NCBI GenBank assembly: GCA_964512765.1
Contig: CAZEKF010000006.1
Coordinates: 23,063-87,062, forward strand
Reading direction: 5' to 3'
Length of the DNA: 64,000 nucleotides
Source of the DNA: GW2011-AR15 sp964512765
Lineage (GTDB): Archaea; Nanobdellota; Nanobdellia; Woesearchaeales; GW2011-AR15
The position numbers were made by a program, and so were the translations under genes. Every line of letters begins with the position of its first letter. Position 1 is the first letter of the stretch. The notes beneath the pieces were generated by a model, which was given only the letters and a program-made list of their open reading frames with translations, did no database searches and was not told the DNA's origin. This document shows, piece after piece, positions 9,179 through 18,300 of the stretch.

Positions 9179-9699
9179 TCTAGATCATACGTTTCTTTGT
9201 TAATAAATTTTACAAGTGCAAGGATTGTAGATTTTTCTAAAAATTTTGTTCTGGTTATTTGATCATGTGTTACCAACCCAACAGCGCCTTGTTTTTTGTT
9301 AATATGTTCAATATTAGTTAATTCTGATAATAAAGGGCCAAGTTCTTCTCCTTTTCTTAATTTATCTGCAACGTTTTCAGGGAGCAGAAACCTACCTGAA
9401 CAGGCTAATCCAAGATTCTTATTTTTGTCTAAAACAGCTGCCCAGCCAAACAAAAACATGCCATGTTCACTGTCTTGCGCTCCTCCTTCTAACCCAACAA
9501 AATAATCATATCCTTCTTGATAAATGTTATTAGCTCTGTTGATAGCGCCTTGGATTGCTTCTTTATCTGTTAACGGCATATCGCTTACTTCTGAATTTCC
9601 GTTAACAGCTTCAACTTCAACATCATCAAAATATCTTGAAAACGCTTGTTTGACAGCGTTTTCTTTTACTGGATTTTTACTTCCTACTTTTATTTTCAT
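9175..9699 (-). CDS. Inosine/xanthosine triphosphatase (YjjX/DUF84 family)
   Basis: Hydrolyses non-canonical purine NTPs (ITP/XTP), a house-cleaning role. Family features: IKVGSKNPVKENAVKQAF at the N-terminus, the GLEGGAQ motif in the centre, GWAAVLD and GAVGLVTHDQITR near the end. I place the start at the ATG at 9699, four bases of which overlap the mevalonate kinase stop (ATGA) and which follows GAGGTC. An upstream in-frame ATG at 9714 would add five residues. No direct link to isoprenoids; a passenger in the operon. Confidence 0.9.
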   Translation of the reverse strand: MKIKVGSKNPVKENAVKQAFSRYFDDVEVEAVNGNSEVSDMPLTDKEAIQGAINRANNIYQEGYDYFVGLEGGAQDSEHGMFLFGWAAVLDKNKNLGLACSGRFLLPENVADKLRKGEELGPLLSELTNIEHINKKQGAVGLVTHDQITRTKFLEKSTILALVKFINKETYDLE

Positions 9700-10586
9700 C
9701 TGACCTCTGTACACATAACTTCATTTGACAGTACTTTTAATTCATTAATAACAGTATCTTTATTCTCATTATCAACAAGAGCTATTATATTACCTCCTTT
9801 ACCCGCACCAGCTAACTTTGCGCCGTACGCGTTGTTCTGTAACGATATTTCTATTAACAAATCAAGTTTTTCAGATGATACGCCCATTTCTTTTAATAAT
9901 TCATGGTTCTTTGTCATTAATTTTCCAAGTTCAGTTAAATTTCCTTGTTCTAGTTGTTGTTTTGCTTTTTTTACTATCTTTCCAATATCTTCAAAGATTA
10001 TTGAATATTTTAATTGATTTTTTTCATACTTTTCTCTTACTTCAGAAACAACTTGTTTTGTAGAAGGTCTACCACCTGTGCTTGCTATCACAATAAACAT
10101 TGGTTTTCTTAGTTTAATAAAATCAAGATCTGGTTTTTGAAAATATACTGGTTTTTCATATGCAACAACATTATTATCTATACCGCTTGGTTTGCCGTGA
10201 AATATTTTTTCACATTCATAACCAATAAGGGATATTTTTTTCAATGAAAATTTTAAGTAATAGTGTTGGTTAAGTGCTTTAATAATTGCAATTGATAACG
10301 ACGCACTACTTCCTAATCCTGATGATATGGGTAAAGTAGATTCAATGTTAATATGAACATTATTAGATATTTTTAATTTTAAAAAAATTAAATTTAATAG
10401 TTGTTCTAACCTTGTTTTTTCATGCTCATGCAACACTCTATCTACCGAGTAACTAAACGTGTCAGATTTTCTAATACTTATTTTTGTATAGAGATCTAAA
10501 ACAGGTAGTGCAATGCCTGGCTGGCCGTACACAACAGCGTGTTCGCCAAACATTATTATTTTCCCGCATGCTTTTACAAAACTCAT
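9696..10586 (-). CDS. mvk: Mevalonate kinase
   Basis: GHMP kinase phosphorylating mevalonate to 5-phosphomevalonate. N-terminal GKIIMFGEHAVVYGQPGIALP, ATP-binding LPISSGLGSSASLSIAII around residues 86-103, KPSGIDNNV with the catalytic Asp, and C-terminal GAKLAGAGKGGNIIAL. 296 residues, archaeal size. Starts 3 nt after the preceding EEP gene ends and overlaps the next gene by ATGA, so translation is probably coupled. Confidence 0.95.
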   Translation of the reverse strand: MSFVKACGKIIMFGEHAVVYGQPGIALPVLDLYTKISIRKSDTFSYSVDRVLHEHEKTRLEQLLNLIFLKLKISNNVHINIESTLPISSGLGSSASLSIAIIKALNQHYYLKFSLKKISLIGYECEKIFHGKPSGIDNNVVAYEKPVYFQKPDLDFIKLRKPMFIVIASTGGRPSTKQVVSEVREKYEKNQLKYSIIFEDIGKIVKKAKQQLEQGNLTELGKLMTKNHELLKEMGVSSEKLDLLIEISLQNNAYGAKLAGAGKGGNIIALVDNENKDTVINELKVLSNEVMCTEVR

Positions 10587-10589
10587 TTT

Positions 10590-11315
10590 TTATTTTATTT
10601 CAATCTCAGAATATACACCGTAATGGTCTGACATTAAAGGTTTTTTAATAGCCATTGACCTGAACAGGATTTTTTTATTAGTAGGATTTCTTACAAGGAT
10701 ATAATCCAATTTTTTATCAGTTGTAACATTTCTATCCCACCATTTTCTTACATAATGGTTCACGTATGCAAATGTATTATTTATATCTTCAACAAACGAG
10801 AAAAAATTTTTGTTGGCTTTGTTAAAGTCATTTAGTCTCATATTAAGATCCGCAGAAACAAAACATATTTTTCTAGGATCAATTGTTTTTTTTAAGTGAT
10901 TCAAATCACTAACTGTTATTTTCAAATTCCATCCTTCAGGGTATAATATTGTGTTATAAACTGAATAATCTTTAAATTCTGTTATTAAAACACCGCGTTG
11001 GCTTAACTTAATTTTGAAGTCACTGTTTTTATGTTTTTTATAACTAACAAATTTGGTTTTTACAACTTTTTTCTTAGAAAGTGTAACTAATCCAGATCTG
11101 TTCAGAACTTTTGAATTTGGAGCGTAAACATAATAGTCTGGAAATTCTGAGTTAAGTGTTTCCATTTCCTTTTTTCTACTAAATTCTTGTAACGTTACAA
11201 TGTCTGGTTGCAATGATTTGATAGTTAGAATTAATTTCTTAAACCTTGATTTTCTTTCAGTTGCATATGGAAACGGTACAAGCCACGCATTTAAATTAAA
11301 TATTTTTAATATCAT
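10590..11315 (-). CDS. Endonuclease/exonuclease/phosphatase-family protein
   Basis: About 241 residues from the ATG at 11315, which follows GGTAAG immediately after the HMG-CoA reductase stop; an upstream extension is less likely. Family marks: FNLNAWLVPFP, DIVTLQEFSRK (catalytic Glu), FVSADLNMR (Asp/Asn pair), and LDYILVRNP...MSDHYGVYSEIEI (terminal His). Members hydrolyse phosphodiesters or phosphomonoesters, including lipid and nucleic-acid substrates. Its place inside the mevalonate operon suggests, but does not prove, a membrane-lipid-related phosphatase role. Confidence 0.82.
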   Translation of the reverse strand: MILKIFNLNAWLVPFPYATERKSRFKKLILTIKSLQPDIVTLQEFSRKKEMETLNSEFPDYYVYAPNSKVLNRSGLVTLSKKKVVKTKFVSYKKHKNSDFKIKLSQRGVLITEFKDYSVYNTILYPEGWNLKITVSDLNHLKKTIDPRKICFVSADLNMRLNDFNKANKNFFSFVEDINNTFAYVNHYVRKWWDRNVTTDKKLDYILVRNPTNKKILFRSMAIKKPLMSDHYGVYSEIEIK

Positions 11316-11316
11316 C

Positions 11317-12474
11317 TTACCTATTATGTAGTTGATGTGCACTTGATAAATCTTTTGTACATAACGCAGCTAATAAAGAAATTTCGCCTGCTAAAACCGC
11401 AGTTGCAATGATTTCTGCTAATTTATTAGCATTACTACCTGGTGGATTACCTGCTCCTTGACAATCCAGTATTTTTAAACATTCTATTTGTGTTGGTAAT
11501 CCTGTACCACCACCAACTGTGCCAACATGTAAATCAGGTAATGTAACTGTAAAGTTTATTCCATTAGCAGCTTTTTCAACAGTTGTAAAACCTAATGAAC
11601 CATTTACGGTGTGAGCAATGTCCTGGCCAGTTGCGAGAAACATTGCTGCTATTATGTTAGCAAAATGTGCGTTATACCCTAAACTAAAAGAAGCTGCACT
11701 TCCTAACAAATTTTTTCTATAATTTAAATCAATTAGTTTATCTGCGGTTGTTTTTAACACTTTTTCTACAACTTCATTTGGTATGTTTACAGAAGCAATA
11801 ACTTTTTTACCTCTACTTTTAATTAAATTCATTGCACTTGGTTTTTTGTCAACGCACATGTTGCCTGATTCTGAAACAAATTCTATGTTAGGATAGTTTT
11901 TTAGAATGTAATCAGCAATTTTTTTACCTGCAATAGTTACCATGTTCATGCCCATTGCATCGTTTGTATTTGCTTTAATTCTTAACCAAATGTTTAAACC
12001 TACATTGTATGATTCTATATTCAATATTTCTAAAAACCTTTCATTCTCTTCCCCTATTTTTTTTAATAACTGGAAATTGTTTTTTACCCATTGACTGAAA
12101 TTTTTAATTTCTTTAACAGAACTTACTTTGAATAAAATTGACCTAGTTTGTGCATTTTTTATTATAACAACTTCTGCTCTGTTTGATTTGTTAATAACAG
12201 AACAACCTCTATTAACAGAAGCTACTAAAGCACCTTCTGTTGTTGATAATGGTAAATAAAAAGAACCTTTTGCGTGTTCACCATTAACTTTGACAGGACC
12301 TGCAATTCCTAACGGTATTTGTGTTGCACCTATCATGTTTTCAATGTTAGGTTTTGCTTGCTCTTCTTTTATTATTGTTTTTTTTATATTTTCTAGACTA
12401 ATGTTCAGTTCTTTTTCAATTAATTCAACTCTTTGTTCTTTACTTAGTTCATACAATTTTGAATTTGTATCCAT
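11317..12474 (-). CDS. hmgA: 3-hydroxy-3-methylglutaryl-CoA reductase
   Basis: Reduces HMG-CoA to mevalonate, the committed step. Class I features: ENMIGATQIPLGIAGPV, the catalytic Glu region LSTTEGALVASVNRG, NTNDAMGMNMV, and GTVGGGTGLPTQ (nucleotide-binding), with the DIAHTVNGS region between. C-terminal SSAHQLHNR carries the catalytic His. I use the ATG at 12474, which follows AAGGAG by 9 nt and gives 385 residues; an upstream ATG at 12540 would add 22 basic residues inside the overlapping DUF35 gene. It overlaps the end of that gene by 26 nt. Confidence 0.95.
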   Translation of the reverse strand: MDTNSKLYELSKEQRVELIEKELNISLENIKKTIIKEEQAKPNIENMIGATQIPLGIAGPVKVNGEHAKGSFYLPLSTTEGALVASVNRGCSVINKSNRAEVVIIKNAQTRSILFKVSSVKEIKNFSQWVKNNFQLLKKIGEENERFLEILNIESYNVGLNIWLRIKANTNDAMGMNMVTIAGKKIADYILKNYPNIEFVSESGNMCVDKKPSAMNLIKSRGKKVIASVNIPNEVVEKVLKTTADKLIDLNYRKNLLGSAASFSLGYNAHFANIIAAMFLATGQDIAHTVNGSLGFTTVEKAANGINFTVTLPDLHVGTVGGGTGLPTQIECLKILDCQGAGNPPGSNANKLAEIIATAVLAGEISLLAALCTKDLSSAHQLHNR

Positions 12475-12862
12475 ATTGAATAACTCCTTTACTTCCTTTT
12501 TCTTGTATTTTTCTAAAAACCATTTCAACGTTTTTTTCAATTTCTACTTCATCTAATGAACAATCCACAATTTCTGTTGTTACTAATGGTCCTTCTTCTA
12601 ATTTAACAATCGCTAGAATGTATGGAATGTTCCTAGCTGGTTTTTCTATTATCTCGCCTTCAGGATCTGTCACTGGTGTTCTAATGATTGTATAAGTAAC
12701 AACATTACCTTTACCTTTAAATTTGTAATCTTCTAGTTCATGTGAACCACAGTTCTGGCACACTTCTCTATTAGGAAAATATAATGAATCACAATCTGAA
12801 CATTTTTTTCCAATAAGATTGTACTGTTCAGGTATTTTACGCCATATCTTTGGTATTGACAT
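12449..12862 (-). CDS. DUF35 OB-fold / zinc-ribbon acyl-CoA-associated protein
   Basis: 137 residues with a four-Cys zinc ribbon (CSDCDSLYFPNREVCQNC, residues 21-38) followed by an OB-fold (VVTYTIIRTPVTDPEG...ILAIVKLEEG). Archaeal homologues form a three-part complex with acetoacetyl-CoA thiolase and HMG-CoA synthase, letting the CoA intermediate pass between the two enzymes. The neighbouring thiolase and synthase fit that exactly. The start at 12862 follows the long T/A-rich gap after thiolase. Confidence 0.93.
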   Translation of the reverse strand: MSIPKIWRKIPEQYNLIGKKCSDCDSLYFPNREVCQNCGSHELEDYKFKGKGNVVTYTIIRTPVTDPEGEIIEKPARNIPYILAIVKLEEGPLVTTEIVDCSLDEVEIEKNVEMVFRKIQEKGSKGVIQYGYKFKIV

Positions 12863-12906
12863 TTTTATTGATATTTTTTTAAATTTTTTTTAAATTTTTT
12901 TTTATT

Positions 12907-12922
12907 GAGGGGAATTCCCCTC
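12907..12922. repeat. Perfect GC-rich palindrome between thiolase and DUF35 genes
   Basis: GAGGGGAATTCCCCTC is a perfect 16-bp palindrome, followed by AAACTCCCC. It sits in the 72-nt gap inside the operon and beside long T runs on the + strand. The TTCCCCTxAAxxCCCC pattern recurs at 36096-36111, so it may be part of a dispersed intergenic repeat. It could act as an internal processing site or as an operator. Confidence 0.55.
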
Positions 12923-12934
12923 AAACTCCCCTTT

Positions 12935-14089
12935 TTATCTTTTGAATATATGAACGACTGCTGTTCCTCCAGATCCTCCTACGTTATGCGTTAGTGCAGT
13001 TTCTGCGCCTGTGTTTCTTTTGCCAGCATCTCCTCTTAACTGTAACACAGCTTCAATTGCCTGTGCAACACCACTAGCACCTATTGGGTGTCCTTTAGCT
13101 TTCAAACCTCCTGATGTGTTAATTGGTAGTTTACTTCCTAATTGTGTTTGTCCATCTTCTGTGAATTTTCCTGATTCACCTTTTTTAACAAAACCAAGGT
13201 CTTCTAATGCTAATAGTTCAGCGATTGTAAAACAATCATGAACTTCTGCTACTTGAACTTCTTTAGGAAAAGTTTTAGCTTGATTATAAGCTTGTTTTGC
13301 AGCTTCAACTGTTGCTTTTATTGTTAACAAATCATCTCTATCATGCAAACTGATAGTGTCTGTTGCGTGACCACTCCCTGATATCCAGACAGGAGTATCA
13401 CATAATTGTTTAGCTTTGTCTTCACTTGCTATAACTAAAGCAGCTGCACCGTCTGAGATTGGGCTTGCATCTAACAATTTGATTGGGTCAGCAATCATTG
13501 GACTGTTCATAATATCATTAACTGTAAACTCTTTATGAAATTGTGCAGTTGGATTAAGCAACGCATTCTTATGATTTTTCACAGATACTTGAGCCAATTG
13601 TTCTTCAGTTGTGTTATATTTATGCATGTGTAGTTTTGCCATTAACGCGTACAGTCCAGGAAAGGTTGCACCAAACAATGCTTCTCGATCAGTATCAGCT
13701 GCAGTTGCCAATGCTTTTGTTGTTGAATAAGCGCCAATGTCTGTCATTTTTTCAACACCGCCTACAACTGCAATATCATGCAACCCAGACGCAACGTCAA
13801 TGTACGCTTGCCTCAGCGCTAATCCTCCTGATGCACACGCAGCTTCGACTCTTACACTTGGTATGTTTTTAAAACCTAGATAATCAGGTATCATGCTTCC
13901 TAAATGTTCCTGATTTATGAATAAGCCACCTGACATTGTACCTCCGTATAACACTTCAACATCTTTTTTACTTATTCCAGCGTCTCTTATTGCTTTAACA
14001 CCTGCTTCAACTGATAAACTAGTCAGCTCTCTATCAAATAATTGACCGAACTTGGTCATCCCTACTCCAATAACAGCTACTTTTTTCAT
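12935..14089 (-). CDS. Acetoacetyl-CoA thiolase (archaeal SCP2-like thiolase)
   Basis: Condenses two acetyl-CoA to acetoacetyl-CoA, the first mevalonate step. Nucleophilic Cys in VEAACASGGLAL (about residue 86), VAEVHDCFTIAELLA, and GGLKAKGHPIGASGV near the C-terminus with the catalytic His. 384 residues, usual length. Starts within the synthase stop (ATGA overlap at 14086-14089), in line with the known thiolase/synthase complex. Confidence 0.94.
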   Translation of the reverse strand: MKKVAVIGVGMTKFGQLFDRELTSLSVEAGVKAIRDAGISKKDVEVLYGGTMSGGLFINQEHLGSMIPDYLGFKNIPSVRVEAACASGGLALRQAYIDVASGLHDIAVVGGVEKMTDIGAYSTTKALATAADTDREALFGATFPGLYALMAKLHMHKYNTTEEQLAQVSVKNHKNALLNPTAQFHKEFTVNDIMNSPMIADPIKLLDASPISDGAAALVIASEDKAKQLCDTPVWISGSGHATDTISLHDRDDLLTIKATVEAAKQAYNQAKTFPKEVQVAEVHDCFTIAELLALEDLGFVKKGESGKFTEDGQTQLGSKLPINTSGGLKAKGHPIGASGVAQAIEAVLQLRGDAGKRNTGAETALTHNVGGSGGTAVVHIFKR

Positions 14090-15105
14090 TGTTTTGTAAA
14101 TTTGAGATATGTTGGATAATCAATGTTTGTTTTGTTTTGAATATATGATTTTACAGTTTTTGTTTTGTTTTGAACATTAGTTATTTCATCAGTAATTGTA
14201 ATGTCAAAACTATCACTACCTGCTCCACTACCGTATGAAGTTAATAATATCCTTTGACCTGGTTTTGCAATGTCTAATACATTTGCCAAGCCTAATATTG
14301 AAGACGCAGAGTATGTGTTACCTATTTTATCAACTAATATTCCTGGTTCTAATTGTTCTTTTGTAAAACCTAATCTTTTAGCAGCTCTTCTTGGAAATTT
14401 GCCATTTGGCTGATGAAATATGACATAATCATAATTACTTGGTTTTGAATTAGTTTTTTCCATTAATAATTTAGTTGCATTGATTGTATGTTTATAATAC
14501 GCTGGTTCTCCTGTGAAACTTCCTGCATGGTTTGGATATTTTTGTTTATTTCTTCTCCAGAAGTCTGGTGTGTCAGACGTGAACGAGATAGTTTTATTAA
14601 TTTCAGCAACAACTTTTTCATTACCTACAATAAAAACTGCACCACCTGCTGCAGCTGTGTATTCTAACGCATCACCCGGAGCTGCCTGTGCGGTGTCTGC
14701 ACCGCCCGCTAACGCATATTTAACCATACCTGATTTAACCATTGCTAATGATACTTGTATTGCTGCAGTACCTGCTTTGCACGCAAATTCAAAGTCTGCT
14801 GTTGTATATTTGTTAGACATACCAATAGCTTGGGCAACTATCGTACCAGTTGGTTTAACAGCATAAGGATGACTTTCAGAACCAATGTAAATAGCACCAA
14901 TATGTTTTGGATTAATAATTAAAGACTTTCTAGCAGCTTCAACTGCAATTGTAACAGTATCTTCATCAATGCCTGGCACAGACTTCTCTTCTATAATCAA
15001 ACCTTTTTTTATTTGATCAGAATTAGAACCTTGAATTTTAGCTATATCTTCAACTTTTATCCTATATTTAGGAACATAACTCCCCCAACTCACAATACCT
15101 GTCAT
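14086..15105 (-). CDS. hmgcs: Hydroxymethylglutaryl-CoA synthase
   Basis: Condenses acetoacetyl-CoA with acetyl-CoA to HMG-CoA. Catalytic Cys in FEFACKAGTAAIQ (about residue 111), Glu in IGSESHPYAVKPTG, His in IFHQPNGKFP; C-terminal LTSYGSGAGSDSF. 339 residues, archaeal length. First gene of the eight-gene operon: a TATA-like TTTTAAAAACC lies about 40 nt upstream and AAGGGGGT precedes the ATG. Confidence 0.95.
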   Translation of the reverse strand: MTGIVSWGSYVPKYRIKVEDIAKIQGSNSDQIKKGLIIEEKSVPGIDEDTVTIAVEAARKSLIINPKHIGAIYIGSESHPYAVKPTGTIVAQAIGMSNKYTTADFEFACKAGTAAIQVSLAMVKSGMVKYALAGGADTAQAAPGDALEYTAAAGGAVFIVGNEKVVAEINKTISFTSDTPDFWRRNKQKYPNHAGSFTGEPAYYKHTINATKLLMEKTNSKPSNYDYVIFHQPNGKFPRRAAKRLGFTKEQLEPGILVDKIGNTYSASSILGLANVLDIAKPGQRILLTSYGSGAGSDSFDITITDEITNVQNKTKTVKSYIQNKTNIDYPTYLKFTKQ

Positions 15106-15181
15106 TAAACCCCCTTAGTTACAGAACATAAAGTTGGTTTTTAAAAGTTGTGGAAGATAAATCTTAAGAAAAAACTCAGAA

Positions 15182-15859
15182 TCAATTTCCAAAACCAAAA
15201 AGCCTTCCAACTGCACATAGGCCTGTACAGGTATCTTCTGGCTCGTCGCATGAAGGTGGAGTCATATCTACACAAGGCCCAGGATTATCCGGATCATTAG
15301 GGGCATAAGTTTCATCTCTGTACTGCGTAATTCCTGAACTAGGACAGGTAGTACCACAAAATAACTCTATTTCAGCATCCATAGTTGCCGAGGCACCTTC
15401 CATACCTGAAATCTTCTTACAACATACGTAATCTTCAGTAACTACTGTACTTGTCCCTGTTCCTGTAGTTCCCCCAACAGAAGGAGAACCAGCTCCACCG
15501 TAACAGCAACAAAATCCTTTTCCTTCCCCCACACAAGTAGCATCTTTATCATACCTCCAAAACTGAGCTTCTTCTGACCCTTTACCTTCTTTACATTTAT
15601 CATTCTTCGTCGTGTCAGAAGGTATAATAGTACCCTCAATAGGCATGAAAGAACATTCTTGTTCTGTCTGTGCATCAGATGCAGCATCATCTGTCAACAA
15701 CACAAGATCTTCAGATAGTGAAGATGCAAAATCATTACTATCAAAACTCATTAAAATATCTGGAAAATTACCATAAATAAGTCCGCCTTTGGCAAGGGCC
15801 AGTGATGCAGTTAATAATACAAAAATTACAATTATTCCAAAATTTATTTTTCTTTTCAT
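15182..15859 (-). CDS. Secreted cysteine-rich protein
   Basis: 225 residues with a signal peptide (KINFGIIVIFVLLTASLALAKGG) and many cysteines, clustered as FCCCYGG, YVCCKK and a C-terminal CVDMTPPSCDEPEDTCTGLC, separated by a Gly/Thr/Ser-rich linker. Probably stabilised by disulfides outside the cell. Its ATG overlaps the stop of the upstream surface-protein gene (ATGA), so the two are likely made together and may form one surface complex. No family recognised. Confidence 0.78.
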   Translation of the reverse strand: MKRKINFGIIVIFVLLTASLALAKGGLIYGNFPDILMSFDSNDFASSLSEDLVLLTDDAASDAQTEQECSFMPIEGTIIPSDTTKNDKCKEGKGSEEAQFWRYDKDATCVGEGKGFCCCYGGAGSPSVGGTTGTGTSTVVTEDYVCCKKISGMEGASATMDAEIELFCGTTCPSSGITQYRDETYAPNDPDNPGPCVDMTPPSCDEPEDTCTGLCAVGRLFGFGN

Positions 15860-18273
15860 GTTAGATCAACACAATCTTCTCCTAAGGGGTTTTTTCTACA
15901 GGCTTCGCATTTCTTAAAAATTTCATCATTTTTCTTCATAGTTGATGTAACCATCTTATTATTTACACATTTCAAATAAGGGGAAGTTTGACAAAAATAA
16001 TCTCCGTTAACTGAGTCTGGACAATGACCTCCTTTTTTCAATTCAAGACAAGGTGAGCATCCGTTCATCATACTACATTCACCACCTCCACCGGCTGGTA
16101 AATATACTAACTGTGTCCATTTGGTGTCATCAGAATAGTATGTTCCTAGTTCTTCACTAAGTCCACATCTCATACACTGAGGTTTTCCATTCAAATAAAT
16201 AATCTCTTTTTTACCAACATCTTTTTTATCACATGTAAAATAACTCTGATCACCTTTTTGTAAGATTTCTCCTTTCGCTCTAAGGTTAATTTCTGCTCTA
16301 CAATTAGCACAAACTTGAGTTTCATCACTTGGCTGAGTAACCACAATCCCACTAAGGAAATACACTGGATAAGATGCATCAACATCTTCTGGAAAAGAAG
16401 TAAGTGTTGTTGGTCCTCGTTCACAAGTCCCATAATCATTAGTATACTCTATATTACTTCTAAAATAACACCCATTACCGTTATCTAAAAATCTTAACTC
16501 ATAAATTGCAGGGACACCATACAGGTCTTCATCAGGACCATCCTGAACATTTCCTTGAATACAATCCTCTGTATTATAACCAACAATTGTTCGCTCAATC
16601 AGTTTTCCTTCTTGTGTTTTTATTAATTCATCATTGTAGTCATAAGTAAAAAGATCACTACAGGTCAAGTCAGTTGATCCACTTTCACTTTTCTTGTTTT
16701 CTCCATTGATTGGATTATTTTCATATATCCCATAATCTTCTCCATTAGCACCAATAAACGTATAGTATGTTTCATACCTATTTGGATCAATATCATAGTT
16801 ATCTTCATGCATTCTCGTTAGACATTCTTGCTGGCCCATTAAAGAGTCATAACATCTCCAGTCATTATCTCCATCTTTGCCAAAATTCAGGCAGCAACAA
16901 TAAGGATTAACTAATGCTTCTTTTTTTTCCATGCCAGGTTGATTACATGCAGAACTAGATGATAAGTCGCCAAATGATAAAGTTTCACGTTCTAAATTTT
17001 GTTTTGTTTCAATAATTTTTTCTATTTCATCAATATCAAGCATTTTAACGAATTCTTTTATGGTAGGTACTATTGCTTCTCCATCTCGTATCCAATAATC
17101 ACTCGAGCCTTCACTAAGAGGAGTACAAAAATTTTGTCTCATTTCCTCTGTTGTATCAGCATTCCCAGTAGTCTTGCCAGTAATTTTATCAATAGCAATA
17201 ACTTTAGCTACTGGAATTAATGAATCTCCACCGCCAGACAGAGTAACATCTTCATTTTCCATGCAATCTTCTTCTCCTTCTTCGTCACAATAATTGGTGC
17301 TTTCTCTTTCAATAGTTGAATAAGTATACTGCTGTTCAAACAAGTAAGGTGTCAATATTGTATTAGAGATTATTGAACCGCCAGGGTTGTTTCCGCAACT
17401 AACAATCGCAAACATTGTAAAGTGCTCAACATCTGTTTTTAACAATCCTGTATCAACAACTTCTGTTGGTAAACCTTGCCATATAATCCCGTCCCACCAT
17501 CCAATAAACAAGCTTTCTTTTGTCACAAACTCTGGCAAATCCTTTGCTCTAACCTTCATCTGTAATTCCACAGGCTCACTAAACTGCAATCCATCAGGCA
17601 ATCCTTCATAAACAAGGTTACCAACTACTACAGAGTTGCTTAACCCGTCAAAGTGCACGTCTTCAACTCTTAATGAAACATCTTCAACAGGGTTACCATC
17701 TGCATCAGTTACTTTGACGCCTTTAGGAATTTTTAATGTTGCTCTTTTATCAGAACTCATAATAACAACATCTTCATTAGCAACACCTCCGTCCAACCGT
17801 ACAACATTGATCCTAGAAAAAGTGTCTGTATAAGTATCAAAATTATATACTGTATCATCTTTTTTAATTTCAGTTGGATAGTCGATTGTTACAATAATAG
17901 TATTTTCATTTATTTCAAGTTCTGCGCTAGCTGTTTCTTGTGTAACTTCATAACCACTTTCTATGATTGTGTTCAAATAATCGTACATGCACATGTTAAT
18001 GTAATTAACAACAGCAGTTTCATACTGATCTTTAAACGTATCAGTTATTCCGTAGTGTAAGTTAGATTGTAATATTGCTTCTTTACTACACAACTCAAAA
18101 TATTCTTGAAAATTATAGATTTGATTGCTTAAACCTGTAGCTTTTGAACCTTCCTGTTCAACAACACTTGTTTGCCTGTTAGAAACTCTTAAAAGAAAAA
18201 AACTTAAGAGAATAACAACAATAACACCAATCAATATAAAAAACGTAACTTGACCCCTCTTACCCATATCCAT
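15856..18273 (-). CDS. Large membrane-anchored cysteine-rich surface protein
   Basis: 805 residues. N-terminal GKRGQVTFFILIGVIVVILLSFFLL is the KRGQVT plus single-helix anchor that is common on DPANN surface proteins and resembles a pilin-like start; the rest is extracellular. Residues ~20-330 form a Cys-poor domain clearly related to the protein at 61690-63777: shared blocks include KIPKGVKVTD/KIPEDTVATD, FDGLSNSVVVGNLVY/FDGLPNSIVIGNVVY and a TPYLFEQQYTY/TPYLFKQKYSY motif. After that come many Cys motifs (CCCLNFG, ANCRAEINLRA, CMRCGLSEE, CEACRKNP). Function unknown. Confidence 0.82.
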   Translation of the reverse strand: MDMGKRGQVTFFILIGVIVVILLSFFLLRVSNRQTSVVEQEGSKATGLSNQIYNFQEYFELCSKEAILQSNLHYGITDTFKDQYETAVVNYINMCMYDYLNTIIESGYEVTQETASAELEINENTIIVTIDYPTEIKKDDTVYNFDTYTDTFSRINVVRLDGGVANEDVVIMSSDKRATLKIPKGVKVTDADGNPVEDVSLRVEDVHFDGLSNSVVVGNLVYEGLPDGLQFSEPVELQMKVRAKDLPEFVTKESLFIGWWDGIIWQGLPTEVVDTGLLKTDVEHFTMFAIVSCGNNPGGSIISNTILTPYLFEQQYTYSTIERESTNYCDEEGEEDCMENEDVTLSGGGDSLIPVAKVIAIDKITGKTTGNADTTEEMRQNFCTPLSEGSSDYWIRDGEAIVPTIKEFVKMLDIDEIEKIIETKQNLERETLSFGDLSSSSACNQPGMEKKEALVNPYCCCLNFGKDGDNDWRCYDSLMGQQECLTRMHEDNYDIDPNRYETYYTFIGANGEDYGIYENNPINGENKKSESGSTDLTCSDLFTYDYNDELIKTQEGKLIERTIVGYNTEDCIQGNVQDGPDEDLYGVPAIYELRFLDNGNGCYFRSNIEYTNDYGTCERGPTTLTSFPEDVDASYPVYFLSGIVVTQPSDETQVCANCRAEINLRAKGEILQKGDQSYFTCDKKDVGKKEIIYLNGKPQCMRCGLSEELGTYYSDDTKWTQLVYLPAGGGGECSMMNGCSPCLELKKGGHCPDSVNGDYFCQTSPYLKCVNNKMVTSTMKKNDEIFKKCEACRKNPLGEDCVDLT

Positions 18274-18300
18274 TTTAAGAAAGATTCTCGTATATAAACT

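Noticed and set aside
9646..10063. Open frames on the + strand inside the mevalonate kinase region
   Set aside because: Opposite-strand shadows of a clearly coding gene, with no family features or promoter.
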